This document shows, in pieces, positions 22,794-33,200 of a stretch of DNA of 64,000 nt. The stretch spans positions 80,050,847 to 80,114,846 of the forward strand of contig CM026404.1 of NCBI GenBank assembly GCA_014843695.1. Direction: 5' to 3'. The notes below the pieces were generated by a model. It saw only the letters and a list, made by a program, of their open reading frames with translations. It had not been told where the DNA came from and ran no database searches. The DNA comes from Archivesica marissinica. Lineage: Eukaryota > Mollusca > Bivalvia > Venerida > Vesicomyidae. Every line of letters starts with the position of its first letter. Position 1 is the stretch's first letter. A program made the position numbers and the translations under genes.

Positions 22794-23328
22794 CCAAATA
22801 TTTCAGTATAAAAAGAGTCCCTACCCTTGAAATAAAAAAAAGAGTCCCTACCCTATCACAGAGAACTATATGTAATCATGAGTAGAAATTACATTTGAAT
22901 GAACTGGCTTCCACTATAAAATGACCTTTTCCGAACCTTTATTGGGGCTTTAACTTGATTTCAGGATAAATTAGCATATGAAATATAGTTTTATTGTTTC
23001 CATTGGGTGAAATAACAATTACAGGATTTATCCAATTTCCTCCTGTTATGAGCTTCATCTTCTGTACTCTCAGTGGCAACAAGAGATACATTTTTATCTG
23101 CTGTTTATGCCTAGTGTCTCTGGTGTTTGATGATTCTCCTGCAGGTAGCAGCCATAAAACAGGTTTTTATAGAATATATCTGTCAGATTAGATAGCAACA
23201 TGCCTTCCTAATTAAACAAACATGTGATGTAATCTCGCAAGCGTGTGAACATAACCTTTGCCCCAGCTTTTGGTGTCTATCCATATTCGATATTTTAGAT
23301 GCAAAACTTGGGTGTGAATTAAAATGTT
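22794..23328. other. Unannotated spacer
   Basis: It contains one direct duplication (AAAAAGAGTCCCTACCC at about 22811 and 22847) and a 65-codon open frame with no recognisable domain. Confidence 0.4.
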
Positions 23329-23491
23329 TACAGTCAAACCTGTGTTAGTGGTCATCTCCTTTAAGCAGCCAGTTTCAGATTCCCAATATGTTATTTTCTT
23401 ATACATTTGACCTCTATTAAGCAGCCACCTGTGCTAAGCAACCATTTTCTGTGATTCCCTTGGCTGGCTGCTTAAGACAGATTTGACTGTA
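23329..23491. mobile_element. Palindromic MITE, family A (copy 3)
   Basis: It starts TACAGTCAAACCTGTGTTAG and ends TTAAGACAGATTTGACTGTA. Internal text is TTAAGCAGCCAGTTTCAG, ATTTGACCTCTATTAAGC and TGGCTGGCTGCTTAAG. Full-length by comparison with the other copies. Confidence 0.85.
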
Positions 23492-23547
23492 TACCGCCCA
23501 CGTGACATAAAACACATTCTAAAATAATCATTCAACTGTTCTTTTTT

Positions 23548-23670
23548 TGTGATTGGTACCCATAACGGAGTCTGGTATCTGTGACGGGCGTCGTCCACTC
23601 TCTGAACTTGGAACAGTTTTTATCCAATCTTCACCAAACTTGCATAATATATCGGCCAAGTGTGATAACC
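23548..23670. repeat. Dispersed repeat fragment
   Basis: TGACGGGCGTCGTCC, TTTTTATCCAATCTTCACC and AAACTTGCATAATAT resemble the fragment at 16908-17090. It joins the SINE family 4 fragment that follows. Confidence 0.45.
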
Positions 23671-23689
23671 AGCTCGATTGCAAACAAGT

Positions 23690-23806
23690 TCTTATTTTAT
23701 ACAAATTTAATTAGTTTGATTGCGAAACAAGTTCTTACAACTTATATTCACTCTCAATACTTAATTCCTGATGGAATTCATCGCCATGAGTGAGAGAGAT
23801 TGTACA
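23690..23806. mobile_element. SINE family 4 fragment
   Basis: TTTATACAAATTTAATTAG, GCGAAACAAGTTCTTACAA, CTGATGGAATTCATCGCC and ATGAGTGAGAGAG match the 3' part of the minus-strand SINE at 8353-8590. The tRNA head is absent. Confidence 0.65.
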
Positions 23807-24049
23807 TACAGAGTGAAAAATTTAGTGGTACTAACAGCCTCTACTAATATTAGTCAATAGAATCAACTCAACGGATCAACGGATCAACGGATCATGAACC
23901 AATAGTAGTAGAATCGACAGTTTCCTTGCCACAAGCTCTACCAAGCTTGTTCAAATTGTCACTCAAGTCAAACTCTGTCAACTCTTATATGTCACATGCC
24001 CTTTCATTCGACACAATTCAAATGAAATTCCATGACATATTTCCAGAGT

Positions 24050-24250
24050 TCACATTTACAAATTAGAAACGCTTGGTATTTATAGCCTTTATTTTACCCA
24101 GCATATAGAGTTAAGCATCCTTCAAACCATTTACAAATAAGAAACGCTTGGTATTTATAGCCTTTATTTTACCCAGCATGTAGAGAGTTAAGCATCCTTG
24201 AAACCATTTACAAATAAGAAACGTTTGGTATTTATAGCCTTTATTTTACC
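24050..24250. repeat. 75-bp tandem repeat, 3 units
   Basis: Units begin TTTACAAATAAGAAACGCTT and continue GGTATTTATAGCCTTTATTT and ACCCAGCAT. Starts differ by 75 and 77 bases. Part of the unit (TTACAAATAAGAAA, TATTTATAGCCTTTAT) also occurs dispersed at 25497-25566. Confidence 0.88.
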
Positions 24251-24267
24251 CATCCTTGGACTTTTAC

Positions 24268-24560
24268 AGATGGATCTGTAGTCCAGTGGTAACACGCTGG
24301 ACTGGTAATCCAGGGATCGCAGGTTCGATCCCCCGTCTGACCCTAATAAAATTAACAGTCTTTCAGATGAGACGTTGAACCGAGGTCTCGTGTCGGTGCT
24401 TTACAACCGTGCACGTAAAAGAACCAGAAGAGACTGGAATGGGTCTCTGTCTGTATCATTGCACTATCCTCCAAAATCTAAAATGACTAATATCTTCAGG
24501 AGGCGTCGCTCATATGGGCAACCGGTAGCGACGATAAATAAACGTAAAACACACACATCC
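24268..24560 (+). mobile_element. SINE family 1, near-complete copy
   Basis: A tRNA-like head contains TAGTCCAGTGGTAACACGC (box A side), an anticodon-like stem CTGGA/TCCAG, and box B GCAGGTTCGATCCCCC. The body follows with TTTCAGATGAGACGTTGAAC, GAGGTCTCGTGTCGGTGC, AGAGACTGGAATGGGTCTC and a 3' end near AATAAACGTAAAACACAC. Copies in the other orientation are at 17091, 26211 and 34200. Open frames across it are fortuitous. Confidence 0.88.
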
Positions 24561-24996
24561 TTGAAACAACATCTAACAATGGGGTCACTGGGGTCTTCAA
24601 TGGGGTCACTAGGGTCGAATATCCCGTCACTTAGGGTCAACTTAAAGGCATACAAACCTTGGAATGAAATGGAAGAAATTTGTTGGCAGAGAAACTTGGA
24701 CCCACTGTAATAGTCATTAGTGCAATAGAAGAGATGATAAATGTTCTGACAGCCTAGATTTACCCCTGGCAGATCATCCCTACAGTGAATTGTATAACGT
24801 GGCCTTGTGCCACGATATGCTTCCAATAAAAACATACTGATTTAACATCACTCTTAATAACGGTACAATATTCTCATTATCAAATTGCAAAAAAATCTTT
24901 TCCAGGCTCATCCGAAGATTAGTGCCAAGATCTGAGAATCTCGTTTCTTGCCGAAATCCCTGGGAGAGTAGGGAGAGGAAAATCGGGTTAAACATA

Positions 24997-25233
24997 TTAA
25001 CCCTTTCAACCCCACAGGCCTCTAAATAGGCTTATGAAAAGTGTAGATCCAGATGAGCCGGCTCATGACGAGCCGTCTCATCAGGATCTGCACTTTTTGC
25101 CAAGTACTAATTATTACTATTTTTAGATAAAACTACCCATTTTGATAATGTAAAGGTAATTTTCCTATTAATTTATTGGTCTAAAAATAGCATGCACCAG
25201 TCCATGTCAGTTACTTGGGGTTGAATGGGTTAA
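24997..25233 (+). mobile_element. TTAA palindromic MITE, family B (copy 4)
   Basis: Edges are TTAACCCTTTCAACCCCACA and GGGGTTGAATGGGTTAA. The central palindrome reads GATCCAGATGAGCCGGCTC, then ATGACGAGCC, then GTCTCATCAGGATC. Same orientation as copy 1. Confidence 0.87.
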
Positions 25234-26210
25234 AGTATTTACAACAACAATTCAACTGAACAATATATTATCCTGCTGAACATTGTTACAACTATTCGAA
25301 TTTGATTAGAAAACAAGATTTTCTGGAAACGTTTTTTTTTATGTTTCTTTGATGTGCTAGCTATTCAATTGAAAGTAAGATCTTTTCCTATGCTTGGAAA
25401 GAGTTAATAACGGTTAAATTATGTCGTAGACTTTCATTAGAATTGTCGTAACAGCAATTCTAACGAAATTCCACGACATGCTTCCAGAGTTTTCAGTTAC
25501 AAATAAGAAAAACACAGTAATGAATTGTCGTCTGCTACATTTATTTGATCTATTTATAGCCTTTATCTACTCAGCAAACAAAGGTGCCATGTTTTTTCAT
25601 TCAAATAAAATATGTATTTCCACTTGAGAAGTCCATAAAAAGAAGATTACATATTTCAATGATCACAAGAGGACATAAAATCCTATCTTACACTAATAAA
25701 CACAAATATTTCTTTTCTTTTATGATTTCCAATATTTTGGCTAATATAATAATTGTTTTCAAACTTTAACTGCCCTGTTGGGAGTCTCATTGCACTACTG
25801 TTCAGGATTATCAGAACATATAAAAAATAGGAAACTCAAAGCAGTGACAGAACATTCCATCTTCTACGGTGTCTTTCACTGAGAAAACCTCCCATCTGTC
25901 ATTGGAAAAGCATAAAAGAAAAAAAACGTATCAATTTATGACCGGATACTTACAATGGTGTTAGTAATTGGACTCATTTTGCCTTGTAGACAAATTTTAC
26001 AGTGAATAGAGTTGAGTATGATTAATTATTTCCACTATCTTACATTTTCACACTTATTGGTACGAGGGAAATTTACCAAAATCATTTCCACTTATTGAAT
26101 GTTCTTGTATAATACAGGTACAACCAAACAAGCCTTTGACATAGCCACTATGGGTTTGGTTCTGGTCATCGTCAACCGTTTTTATTCTTGTCTTTAACTT
26201 TAAATTGATT
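25234..26210. other. Unannotated stretch with one inverted-repeat remnant
   Basis: From about 25423 to 25490 there is imperfect dyad symmetry: TGTCGTAGACTTTCATTAG facing CTAACGAAATTCCACGACA, with CATTAGAATTG / CAATTCTAACG near the centre. The same right half occurs in the hairpin at 37002. Otherwise no gene or repeat is recognised. Confidence 0.5.
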
Positions 26211-26506
26211 TGTGTGCATTTTACGTTTATTTATTGCCGCTACCGGTTGCCCATATGAGCAACGCCTCCTGAAGAGATTAGTCATTTTAGATTTTTGGAG
26301 GATAGTGCAATGATACAGACAGAGACCCATTCCAGAGTCTCCTCTGGTTCTTTTACATGCACAGTGTAAAGCACCGACACGAGACCTCGGTTTAACGTCC
26401 CATCTGAAAAACTGTTAATTTTATTAGGGTCAGACGGGGGATTGAACCTGCGATCCCTGGATTACTAGTTACCAGCCTGTTACCACTGGACTACATATCC
26501 GTCTGT
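26211..26506 (-). mobile_element. SINE family 1, minus strand, near-complete
   Basis: It mirrors 24268-24560: the 3' end TTTTACGTTTATTTATTGCC is at the left, ACGAGACCTCGGTTTAACG is in the middle, and the tRNA-like head is at the right with GATTGAACCTGCGATCCC (box B side) and GTTACCACTGGACTAC (box A side). Confidence 0.87.
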
Positions 26507-26532
26507 CGTACAGCCATCACATATTTTCTTGT

Positions 26533-26698
26533 ATGTACCTGGAGGGAATCTGATTGGTCAGGCAGGATGATGCATGGAATCTGATTGGTCAGGCAGGATG
26601 ATGCATGGAATCTGATTGGTCAGGCAGGATGATGCATGGAATCTGATTGGTCAGGCAGGATGATGCATGGAATCTGATTGGTCAGGCAGGATGCATGG
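26533..26698. repeat. 31-bp tandem repeat carrying CTGATTGG in each unit, 5 copies
   Basis: The unit contains GGAATCTGATTGGTCAGGCA followed by GGATGATGCAT. The last copy is slightly shortened. CTGATTGG is the classic Y-box (inverted CCAAT) recognised by NF-Y, here recurring every 31 bases, about three helical turns. Whether it is functional is unknown. A single related motif, CCGATTGG, sits in the paralogous segment at 33029. Confidence 0.9.
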
Positions 26699-26945
26699 CA
26701 GCTTGTTTGACACATATATCAATAGTTCATGCTGGATTTGTTGAAAATCAATAAAATGGCTAATATATGCATGGAGTTTGACAAGGGACTATTTACTATG
26801 GCAATGGCAATGTAATGAGGCTCAAATGTAGAAACAGTTTTTTCTTCTTCAAATTTATGGTTGTTAAACATTGTTTCGAATCGGCACATAAATTTACAAT
26901 GTATAATGATAGGACAGAATGGTTGTCCTCCTAATAAGGATTTCA

Positions 26946-27789
26946 TACCATATTTGATGAAACCCCTATAATCTAGACTGCTTCTGGACTTGACAAAAAG
27001 TCCGGTTTAGAGAGTTTTTTATATTTAATACATGTACACTAAAATAAAACAAACAATTATACACTAGTATACAAATGAGTATGTATACTCGATGTTAATC
27101 CAAAAGAATAATTTTCCAAATATATTTAAAATGGATTAATATATTATTTTATATTTTATAATAATTTAGTGGAACCGAACCAATCAACGTTATCACAAAC
27201 ATTAGATCTATCCACCAATTACAAACATTAGATCTATCCACCAATTACAAACATTAGATCTATCCACCAATTACAAACATTAGATCTATCCACCAATTAC
27301 AAACATTAGATCTATCCACCAATCACAAACATTAGATCTATCCACCAATTACAAACATTAGATCTATCCACCAATTACAAACATTAGATCTATCCACCAA
27401 TTACAAACATTAGATTTATCCACCAATTACAAACATTAGATCTATCCACCAATCACAAACATTAGATCTATCCACCAATTACAAACATTAGATCTATCCA
27501 CCAATTACAAACATTAGATCTATCCACCAATTACAAACATTAGATCTATCCACCAATCACAAAGTGCGATTTTCACAACTTGCAAAAAAACACAGGCCAG
27601 AACAATACAGGATTAACCATTGACTGGCTTCCTTTCATAATTGGCAAGGCTGGTTTAGATGGGTCATTTTGTTGAAAACTCAAATTGTGTCTGGTTTCTG
27701 GATTACGTGTTTTTATTACAGGGACTGGAGAAAAGTCCAGTTTGGAGGGGATTCCAGATTAGAGGCCTAGGGGGTCTGGTTTTACGGTA
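26946..27789. mobile_element. Non-autonomous pogo/Tigger-like DNA element
   Basis: The left end reads TACCATATTTGATGAAACCC, CTATAATCTAGAC and TGGACTTGACAAAAAGTCCG. The right end, in reverse complement, reads TACCGTAAAACCAGACCCCC, CTCTAATCTGG and TGGACTTTTCTCCAG. This end style is known from pogo/Tigger-type elements, which duplicate TA. No transposase frame is present, and a minisatellite occupies the middle. Confidence 0.5.
27194..27562. repeat. 26-bp minisatellite inside a DNA element, about 14 units
   Basis: The unit is CACAAACATTAGATCTATCC or TACAAACATTAGATCTATCC followed by ACCAAT. Variation is limited to T/C in AATTAC/AATCAC and one AGATTT. The homogeneity suggests recent expansion. 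Confidence 0.94.
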
Positions 27790-28316
27790 TTTGTGATATT
27801 ATATTTAATCATAAAGGTGGATTTCTTTTATTATCTTTTAACTCGGTACCGTAGCCCGAGGCAAATTTCATCCAAGGCAATCTAGGGGGGGGGGAGTCAA
27901 TGGGCATATTCCCCCTTAAAATTGTTGGGGTATTAATAATACCCCGATTTAATGAGCTTAGACGTACTGACCTTTCAACTCTCTCTAAGAGGGGATATTT
28001 TTTTTGGACTTTGGAAATTTAATCCGAGGCAGTTGCTTTGGTGTGCCTCTCAGTGTGGCTACGGGCCTGGAGTGTACCTCTCAGTGTGGCTATGGGCCTG
28101 TTTAACTGCATTCAGCAGTGATTGTCGTCTGCGAATGTGTTTGTAATGGGCCCCAAAGTATGCTAATATGTGAACAACCTGTTACGCATTCATTTGTATG
28201 CCAATAATTGATATATGCAATTAAGCGAATGTGACTAATTGCAAAATGCACTTAGAATAATCAACGTTATAAAATATCACAACGTTGATTATTCCGATTC
28301 CTTTTCTATGTATTTC
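27790..28316. other. Unannotated stretch
   Basis: It includes a G-run at about 27886 and a two-copy direct repeat (CCTCTCAGTGTGGCTA at about 28045 and 28077). No gene was seen. Confidence 0.4.
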
Positions 28317-29421
28317 ACCACACAGCTTATCACTGGAGTGTGCTTGTCTTCACCACACAGCTTATTACCGGAGTGTGCTTGTCTTCACCATACAGCTTAT
28401 CACCGGAGTGTGCTTGTCTTCACCACACAGCTTATCACCGGAGTGTGCTTCTCTTCACCACACAGCTTATCACCAGAGTGTGCTTGTCTTCACCATACAG
28501 CTTATCACCGGAGTGTGCGTGTCTTCACCACTCGCTGGTATAATCAGCTTGTCTTCACCACTTTCTGGTATAATCAGCTTATCACTGGAGTGTGCTTGTC
28601 TTCACCACACAGCGTGTCTTCACCACTTGCTGGTATAATCAGCTTATCACCGGAGTGTGCTTGTCTTCACCACTCGCTGGTATAATCAGCTTGTCTTCAC
28701 CACTTTCTGGTATAATCAGCTTATCACGGAGTGTGCTTGTCTTCACCACTTTCTGGTATAATCAGCTTATCACCGGTGTGTGCTTGTCTTCACCGCACAG
28801 CTTATCACGGAGTGTGCTTGTCTTCACCGCACAGCTTATCACTGGAGTGTGCTTGTCTTCACCATACAGCTTATCACCGGAGTGTGCTTGTCTTCACCAT
28901 ACAGCTTATCACCGGAGTGTGCTTGTCTTCACCACACAGCTTATCACTGGAGTGTGCTTGTCTTCACCACACAGCTTATCACCGGAGTGTGCTTGTCTTC
29001 ACCATACAGCTTATCACTGGAGTGTGCTTGTCTTCACCATACAGCTTATCACCGGAGTGTGCTTGTCTTCACCATACAGCTTATCACCGGAGTGTGCTTG
29101 TCTTCACCACTTGCTGGTATAATCAGCTTATCACCGGAGTGTGCTTGTCTTCACCACTTGCTGGTATAATGTGCTTGTCTTCACCACTTGCTGGTATAAT
29201 CAGCTTATCACCGAAGTGTGCTTGTCTTCACCACTTGCTGGTATAATCAGCTTATCACCGGAGTGTGCTTGTCTTCACCACTTGCTGGTATAATCAGCTT
29301 ATCACCGGAGTGTGCTTGTCTTCACCACTTGCTGGTATAATGTGCTTGTCTTCACCACTTGCTGGTATAATCAGCTTATCACCGGAGTGTGCTTGTCTTC
29401 ACCACTTACTGGTATAATCAG
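28317..29421. repeat. Composite 35-bp minisatellite
   Basis: The core unit has CTTATCACCGGAGTGTGCTT, then GTCTTCACCACACAG. A second module, CGCTGGTATAATCAG or TTGCTGGTATAATCAG, replaces CACACAG in many units, mostly towards the ends of the array. All three plus-strand frames stay open. There are no coding signals. Confidence 0.94.
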
Positions 29422-29712
29422 AAGTTGATGCTGTATGAAAGGTCAATAATGCAACAGTAGCACGATGTGTATACATTCTATACATGCAACAAATATTGCA
29501 GACTGCCCTGGATGAAAATATTATATAATTATTTCTATTCTGTATTAGGGTAATTTCTGAGCTATACAAATGGAAATATTACATAATTATATAAATCTCT
29601 ATAGTCATTTATGTCATTCCATAGCAACAATTACTAAATTATTACGTAATACATACATATATATATACTTAAGGACAAAGGTTTTGCACAGGTAATCAGC
29701 AATTAAAGTACC

Positions 29713-29822
29713 AGATTAAAATATTATATAATCTAAATTGTCAATTCATAGTTTCTGAAACGTTGGTCAAAATCAATTTAGATTAAATATTATATAATGT
29801 CATAATCAATTTAGATAACATA
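29713..29822. repeat. AT-rich inverted repeat
   Basis: ATATTATATAATCTAAATTG at about 29721-29740 faces CAATTTAGATTAAATATTAT from 29773, and a further CAATTTAGAT follows. It is an imperfect foldback, possibly a decayed MITE. Confidence 0.5.
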
Positions 29823-29844
29823 ATATTTAATGTGATACTACTTG

Positions 29845-30085
29845 TTAACCCTTTCAACACCAAGTAACTCACATGGACTGGTCCATGATATTCATAAACC
29901 AATAAATGAATCAGAAAATCACATTTGGACAAGTTCATTTATCAAAATGAGTAATTATGTCTAAAAATAGTCATATCACTGGCAAAAAGTGCAGATCCTG
30001 ATGAGACGGCTTGTTACGAGCCGGCTCATCTGGATCTACACTTTTTGTAAGCCTATTTAGAGGTCTGTGGTGTTGAAAGGGTTAA
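29845..30085 (-). mobile_element. TTAA palindromic MITE, family B (copy 5)
   Basis: Edges are TTAACCCTTTCAACACCAAG and GTGGTGTTGAAAGGGTTAA. The central palindrome is intact (GATCCTGATGAGACGGCTT / GAGCCGGCTCATCTGGATC). It is inverted relative to copy 1, and both TTAA flanks are preserved. Confidence 0.88.
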
Positions 30086-30131
30086 GGAAAAAAGTTTTGC
30101 ACGGGTATTTTTTAAATAAGTATATATATTG

Positions 30132-30168
30132 TTTTAGAGACTGAATATATATCATACACAGTCTCTAA
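30132..30168. repeat. Short perfect hairpin
   Basis: TTTAGAGACT and AGTCTCTAAA form 10-base arms around an AT-rich loop. It is just outside the family B MITE. Confidence 0.55.
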
Positions 30169-30220
30169 ATATCATTAATATGGCCCGTTAAATAAATTGT
30201 ATAAAATATGTCAATTAATA

Positions 30221-30345
30221 CATGCATAAAATTACATGTATTTGTAACTCTGGAATTAATACATGCATAAAATTACATGTATTTGTAACTGGAATTAATA
30301 CATGCATAAAATTACATGTATTTGTAACTTTGGAATTAATACAAT
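30221..30345. repeat. About 41-bp tandem repeat, 3 units
   Basis: Units contain ATACATGCATAAAATTACAT, then GTATTTGTAACT and a variable TCTGGAATTA / GGAATTA / TTGGAATTA linker. Confidence 0.88.
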
Positions 30346-31166
30346 ACCACAGTCTTAATTAATACATGTGTATACTATATTTTATTAGAATAGTACGTAC
30401 AAAAGTATTTGATACTAGGGGACTTCCAATGCTTTCTCGGAATAATATATTCCAGAGTGAAATTTATTTTGCTTTTCGAGAACTGTATTTCGTTTAGTGC
30501 TGTCTGCTTATGCAATATTGTGAGAAGTTTACAACAAGTTTTCCATGATAAGGCATCAGCAGGAGCCGCCATTCCACTTAGAGGAGGGCTTGTGCCGGCA
30601 GCGTGCGATTAGACCAGACACTTACAACCTATTAATTTCTTGGCACGTGCTCGCTTTCCCACGCTCGTGGAATGAAAGTTACTAATTATAGCATCCATAC
30701 AGGTTCTGCTTGTTTGTTGTTTATTGGAGATTGCAGGCATCTCTCGTCCTGTCTGTACAGGGCTTTCCTCAATGCCATGCTAATATTTTTATAATAAATA
30801 AGTTTGTATTATATGCCAAATGAGTTTTAACCTTACATATGTTTTCCTCTCCACTCTGTCAGTTATTTGGCCACTGTGGTAACTAAGATATACAATGTAC
30901 TCACTCGCAGTTAATTTCTCCACCTTTCACAATGTTGGCATGTAAATTTCATTTTAAAACCGTTTTTTTTTTGGCATAAAAAAATAGGATGAAAATCTCT
31001 ATACCGATATAATCAATTACACGTTGGCAGGTGAGATTTGTTTCAAAATATTTCTGATTTCATTATGTCTCCTGTAGGAATCAGGGAGCTGGCCGGCTGG
31101 TGGGTTAGCATGCGTCTGAATCCGAATGATAATGGCATAGAATGTATTTCTGCTACCATATTCCTA
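30346..31166. other. Stretch with no confirmed gene
   Basis: A minus-strand open frame at 30375-30572 starts in a favourable context (GGAATGG) and is described as a weak candidate under findings. Nothing else is recognised. Confidence 0.35.
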
Positions 31167-31343
31167 TACAGTCAAACCTGTGTTAGTGGTCACCTCTATT
31201 AAGCAGTGGTCACCTCTATTAAGCAACCAACCTGCATTAAGCAGCCAGTTTTCAGATTCCCAAGATGTTTCTTTGTTATACAATTGACCTCTATTAAGCA
31301 GCCACTTTCTGTTGGCTGGCTGCTTAAGACAGGTTCTACTGTA
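31167..31343. mobile_element. Palindromic MITE, family A (copy 4)
   Basis: It starts TACAGTCAAACCTGTGTTAG and ends TTAAGACAGGTTCTACTGTA. The left part carries an internal duplication (GTGGTCACCTCTATTAAGCA twice). Otherwise it matches copies 3 and 5. Confidence 0.83.
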
Positions 31344-31399
31344 TAACAAACAATTTTTAATGCTAAATAATATGGTTAGAAAAACGTTGCTTTTGAATA

Positions 31400-31527
31400 T
31401 ACAGTCAAACCTGTTAGTTGTCACCTCCATTAAGCAGCCAATTTTTAGATTCCAAATATGTTGTTTTATTATATACAGTTGCCCTCAATTAAGCAGCCAC
31501 CTTCTGCGAATCCCTTGGCTGTATGCC
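31400..31527. mobile_element. Palindromic MITE, family A (copy 5, right end lost)
   Basis: It starts TACAGTCAAACCTGTTAGTT and keeps TTAAGCAGCCAATTTTTAG and CAATTAAGCAGCCACC. It breaks off after CCCTTGGCTG. Only 56 bases separate it from copy 4. Confidence 0.78.
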
Positions 31528-32403
31528 GACAAAAAAAAAACTTAATTGCATAATGTTGGCATCTTATTTCCGGGAATAAACAAATATTTGACATATCTAG
31601 ATCAGCTGCAGCGTAACACGTGCTGTGTAGTTTGCTGCCAAAAAATTATCGTAACATATATTTACAAGAGGCAACTAGCAACGCAAAGCACACAATGTTC
31701 AAAAGTTATTGTTGTTATTTGGCGGGAAAATAAATGAGTGATCAGTCATTTAGCAGAAAATTATTTCATAAATATTTATGATCTTGCATGTAAATCGATT
31801 TGGAATTTACATAAAGTACTAAATAATCTCGATTTGATATTAAAATAACAACGCAATATTGTAATTACATCGACTTCTATTACGATGGTCCATACATACT
31901 TCAATATTAATATATGCTTAAAGTGGATTAAGATGGATAAATTTCTTCCATAGAACACAGTGAAAGATTTTTATCAAAATATAAAGAGAAATTGACTATT
32001 CAGAATTTTAATGAATTGGAAGGAATGTGCAGATCTGTTCTGTTTGCTATTCAAAGGTCAGTTTTAATCTTAATCTCCGATATTTCAGCCATGTACATTT
32101 GCTCCTGTTACTGCAATGTGACATCCTTTTATTAGAGATTTCAAATGCCTTCTCTTGAACTGATCAGCGTACTGGTGTACAAAATTAGGCGTGGCCCTTG
32201 AGGTTTCAAATTTTATTGTTTATCGAAGTGAGGTGCAATTTTTGTCATCGAATGATTTTTTTCATTCACAATGTCCGCCGAAAGTTTAAAAGATATATCT
32301 ACATAGAAACCGCATGGTCCATGGGCGAGGCTTTTTCAGATTTGTTAAAATGCAGATTTGTCGCAAATATAAGATGGCTGCCAATGATCGATATACAAAG
32401 TTG
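31528..32403. other. Unannotated AT-rich stretch
   Basis: Short open frames without recognisable domains; no tandem array or element ends. Confidence 0.4.
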
Positions 32404-32515
32404 TTAAAATGGTGACCCCCCAGTATTCAAAAATGGTGACCCCCCCCAGTATTCAAAAATGGTGACCCCCCAGTATTCAAAAATGGTGACCCCCCCCCCC
32501 CCCCGAGTATTCAAA
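32404..32515. repeat. Short tandem repeat with poly-C runs, 4 units
   Basis: Units read AAAATGGTGACCCCCC (6 to about 17 C) then AGTATTCA. The variable C-run length is probably polymorphic and error-prone in sequencing. The minus strand has four long G-runs. Confidence 0.88.
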
Positions 32516-33028
32516 AAATGGAGTCCGGTGATCGATATACATCATTGCACTCTTTATGTGGTTACTAAAACTAGAAAATGAATAGCTAAGCATGGCTTCC
32601 TTTATGACAGTTGTGTATTCTGTAACCAGGTGTTTGCTACCAGTCTGTGTACGTGAGGAGGGGGTATAGTCAATAATGAATACAAATCGGTATTTGTACA
32701 AGACAATCACTCAATAATAGTGTTTGGATTGTACACAAGTGGGAAGCCATCATTTAATAAATGATGAAAAATATTATGTTCTATTTGCAGACAGACAACG
32801 GTGCTAGTAGACAGTCTAAGTGCATCGATCCAGCCGTATTTTCTTTCCGCTCTCTAACCAGCACTTTTAGACAACTAACACCAGTGGAAGGGCCTCCGTG
32901 TGTGTACTGAGGATGATAAAGACAAGTCACATTGGTCGATGGTTCTACATGTGTGTCCACCACATACTGCACCTTGGGGTCATCTCCACCAATAACAGCT
33001 GGAGAGGTATCATACATGTATAATACAA
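32516..33028. other. Unannotated stretch
   Basis: A 78-codon minus-strand frame at 32781-33017 has no recognisable domain. No repeat was recognised. Confidence 0.35.
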
Positions 33029-33200
33029 CCTGGAAGGATTCCGATTGGTTGCGGCATGACAGCTTGCTTATGACGCATTATCAATAAAATGCTAAATGTG
33101 CACTAGTGGAATTTGTCGAATTTGTGCGGAATTGTTTGATTATCAGGGACTATTTACTACGTACGGCGTATGGATGCACCTTAGATGTAGCAAGGCTCAA
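33029..33200 (+). other. Diverged paralogue of the 26.5-26.85 kb segment
   Basis: In the same order as at 26520-26840 it has CCTGGA(A)GG..., GATTGGT, GGCA...GCAGCTTG or GACAGCTTG, TATCAATAAAATG, GGGACTATTTACTA and AAGGCTCAAA. One copy of the GATTGG motif replaces the five-unit array. The open frame 33096-33344 shares the reading IC.E..FD..GLFT with the other copy, which may be a decayed common exon or an old repeat family. Confidence 0.55.

Noticed and set aside
24268..24345. Functional tRNA gene (threonine-like anticodon loop)
   Set aside because: The internal promoter boxes and an anticodon-like stem are present, but the acceptor ends do not pair and the same head is attached to a SINE body found in other copies.
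24375..24835. Overlapping 111- and 123-codon open frames on opposite strands
   Set aside because: Both overlap the family 1 SINE at 24268-24560; no domain is recognised.
28239..29246. Plus-strand Cys/Leu/His-rich repeat frames in three registers
   Set aside because: They are translations of the 35-bp composite minisatellite.
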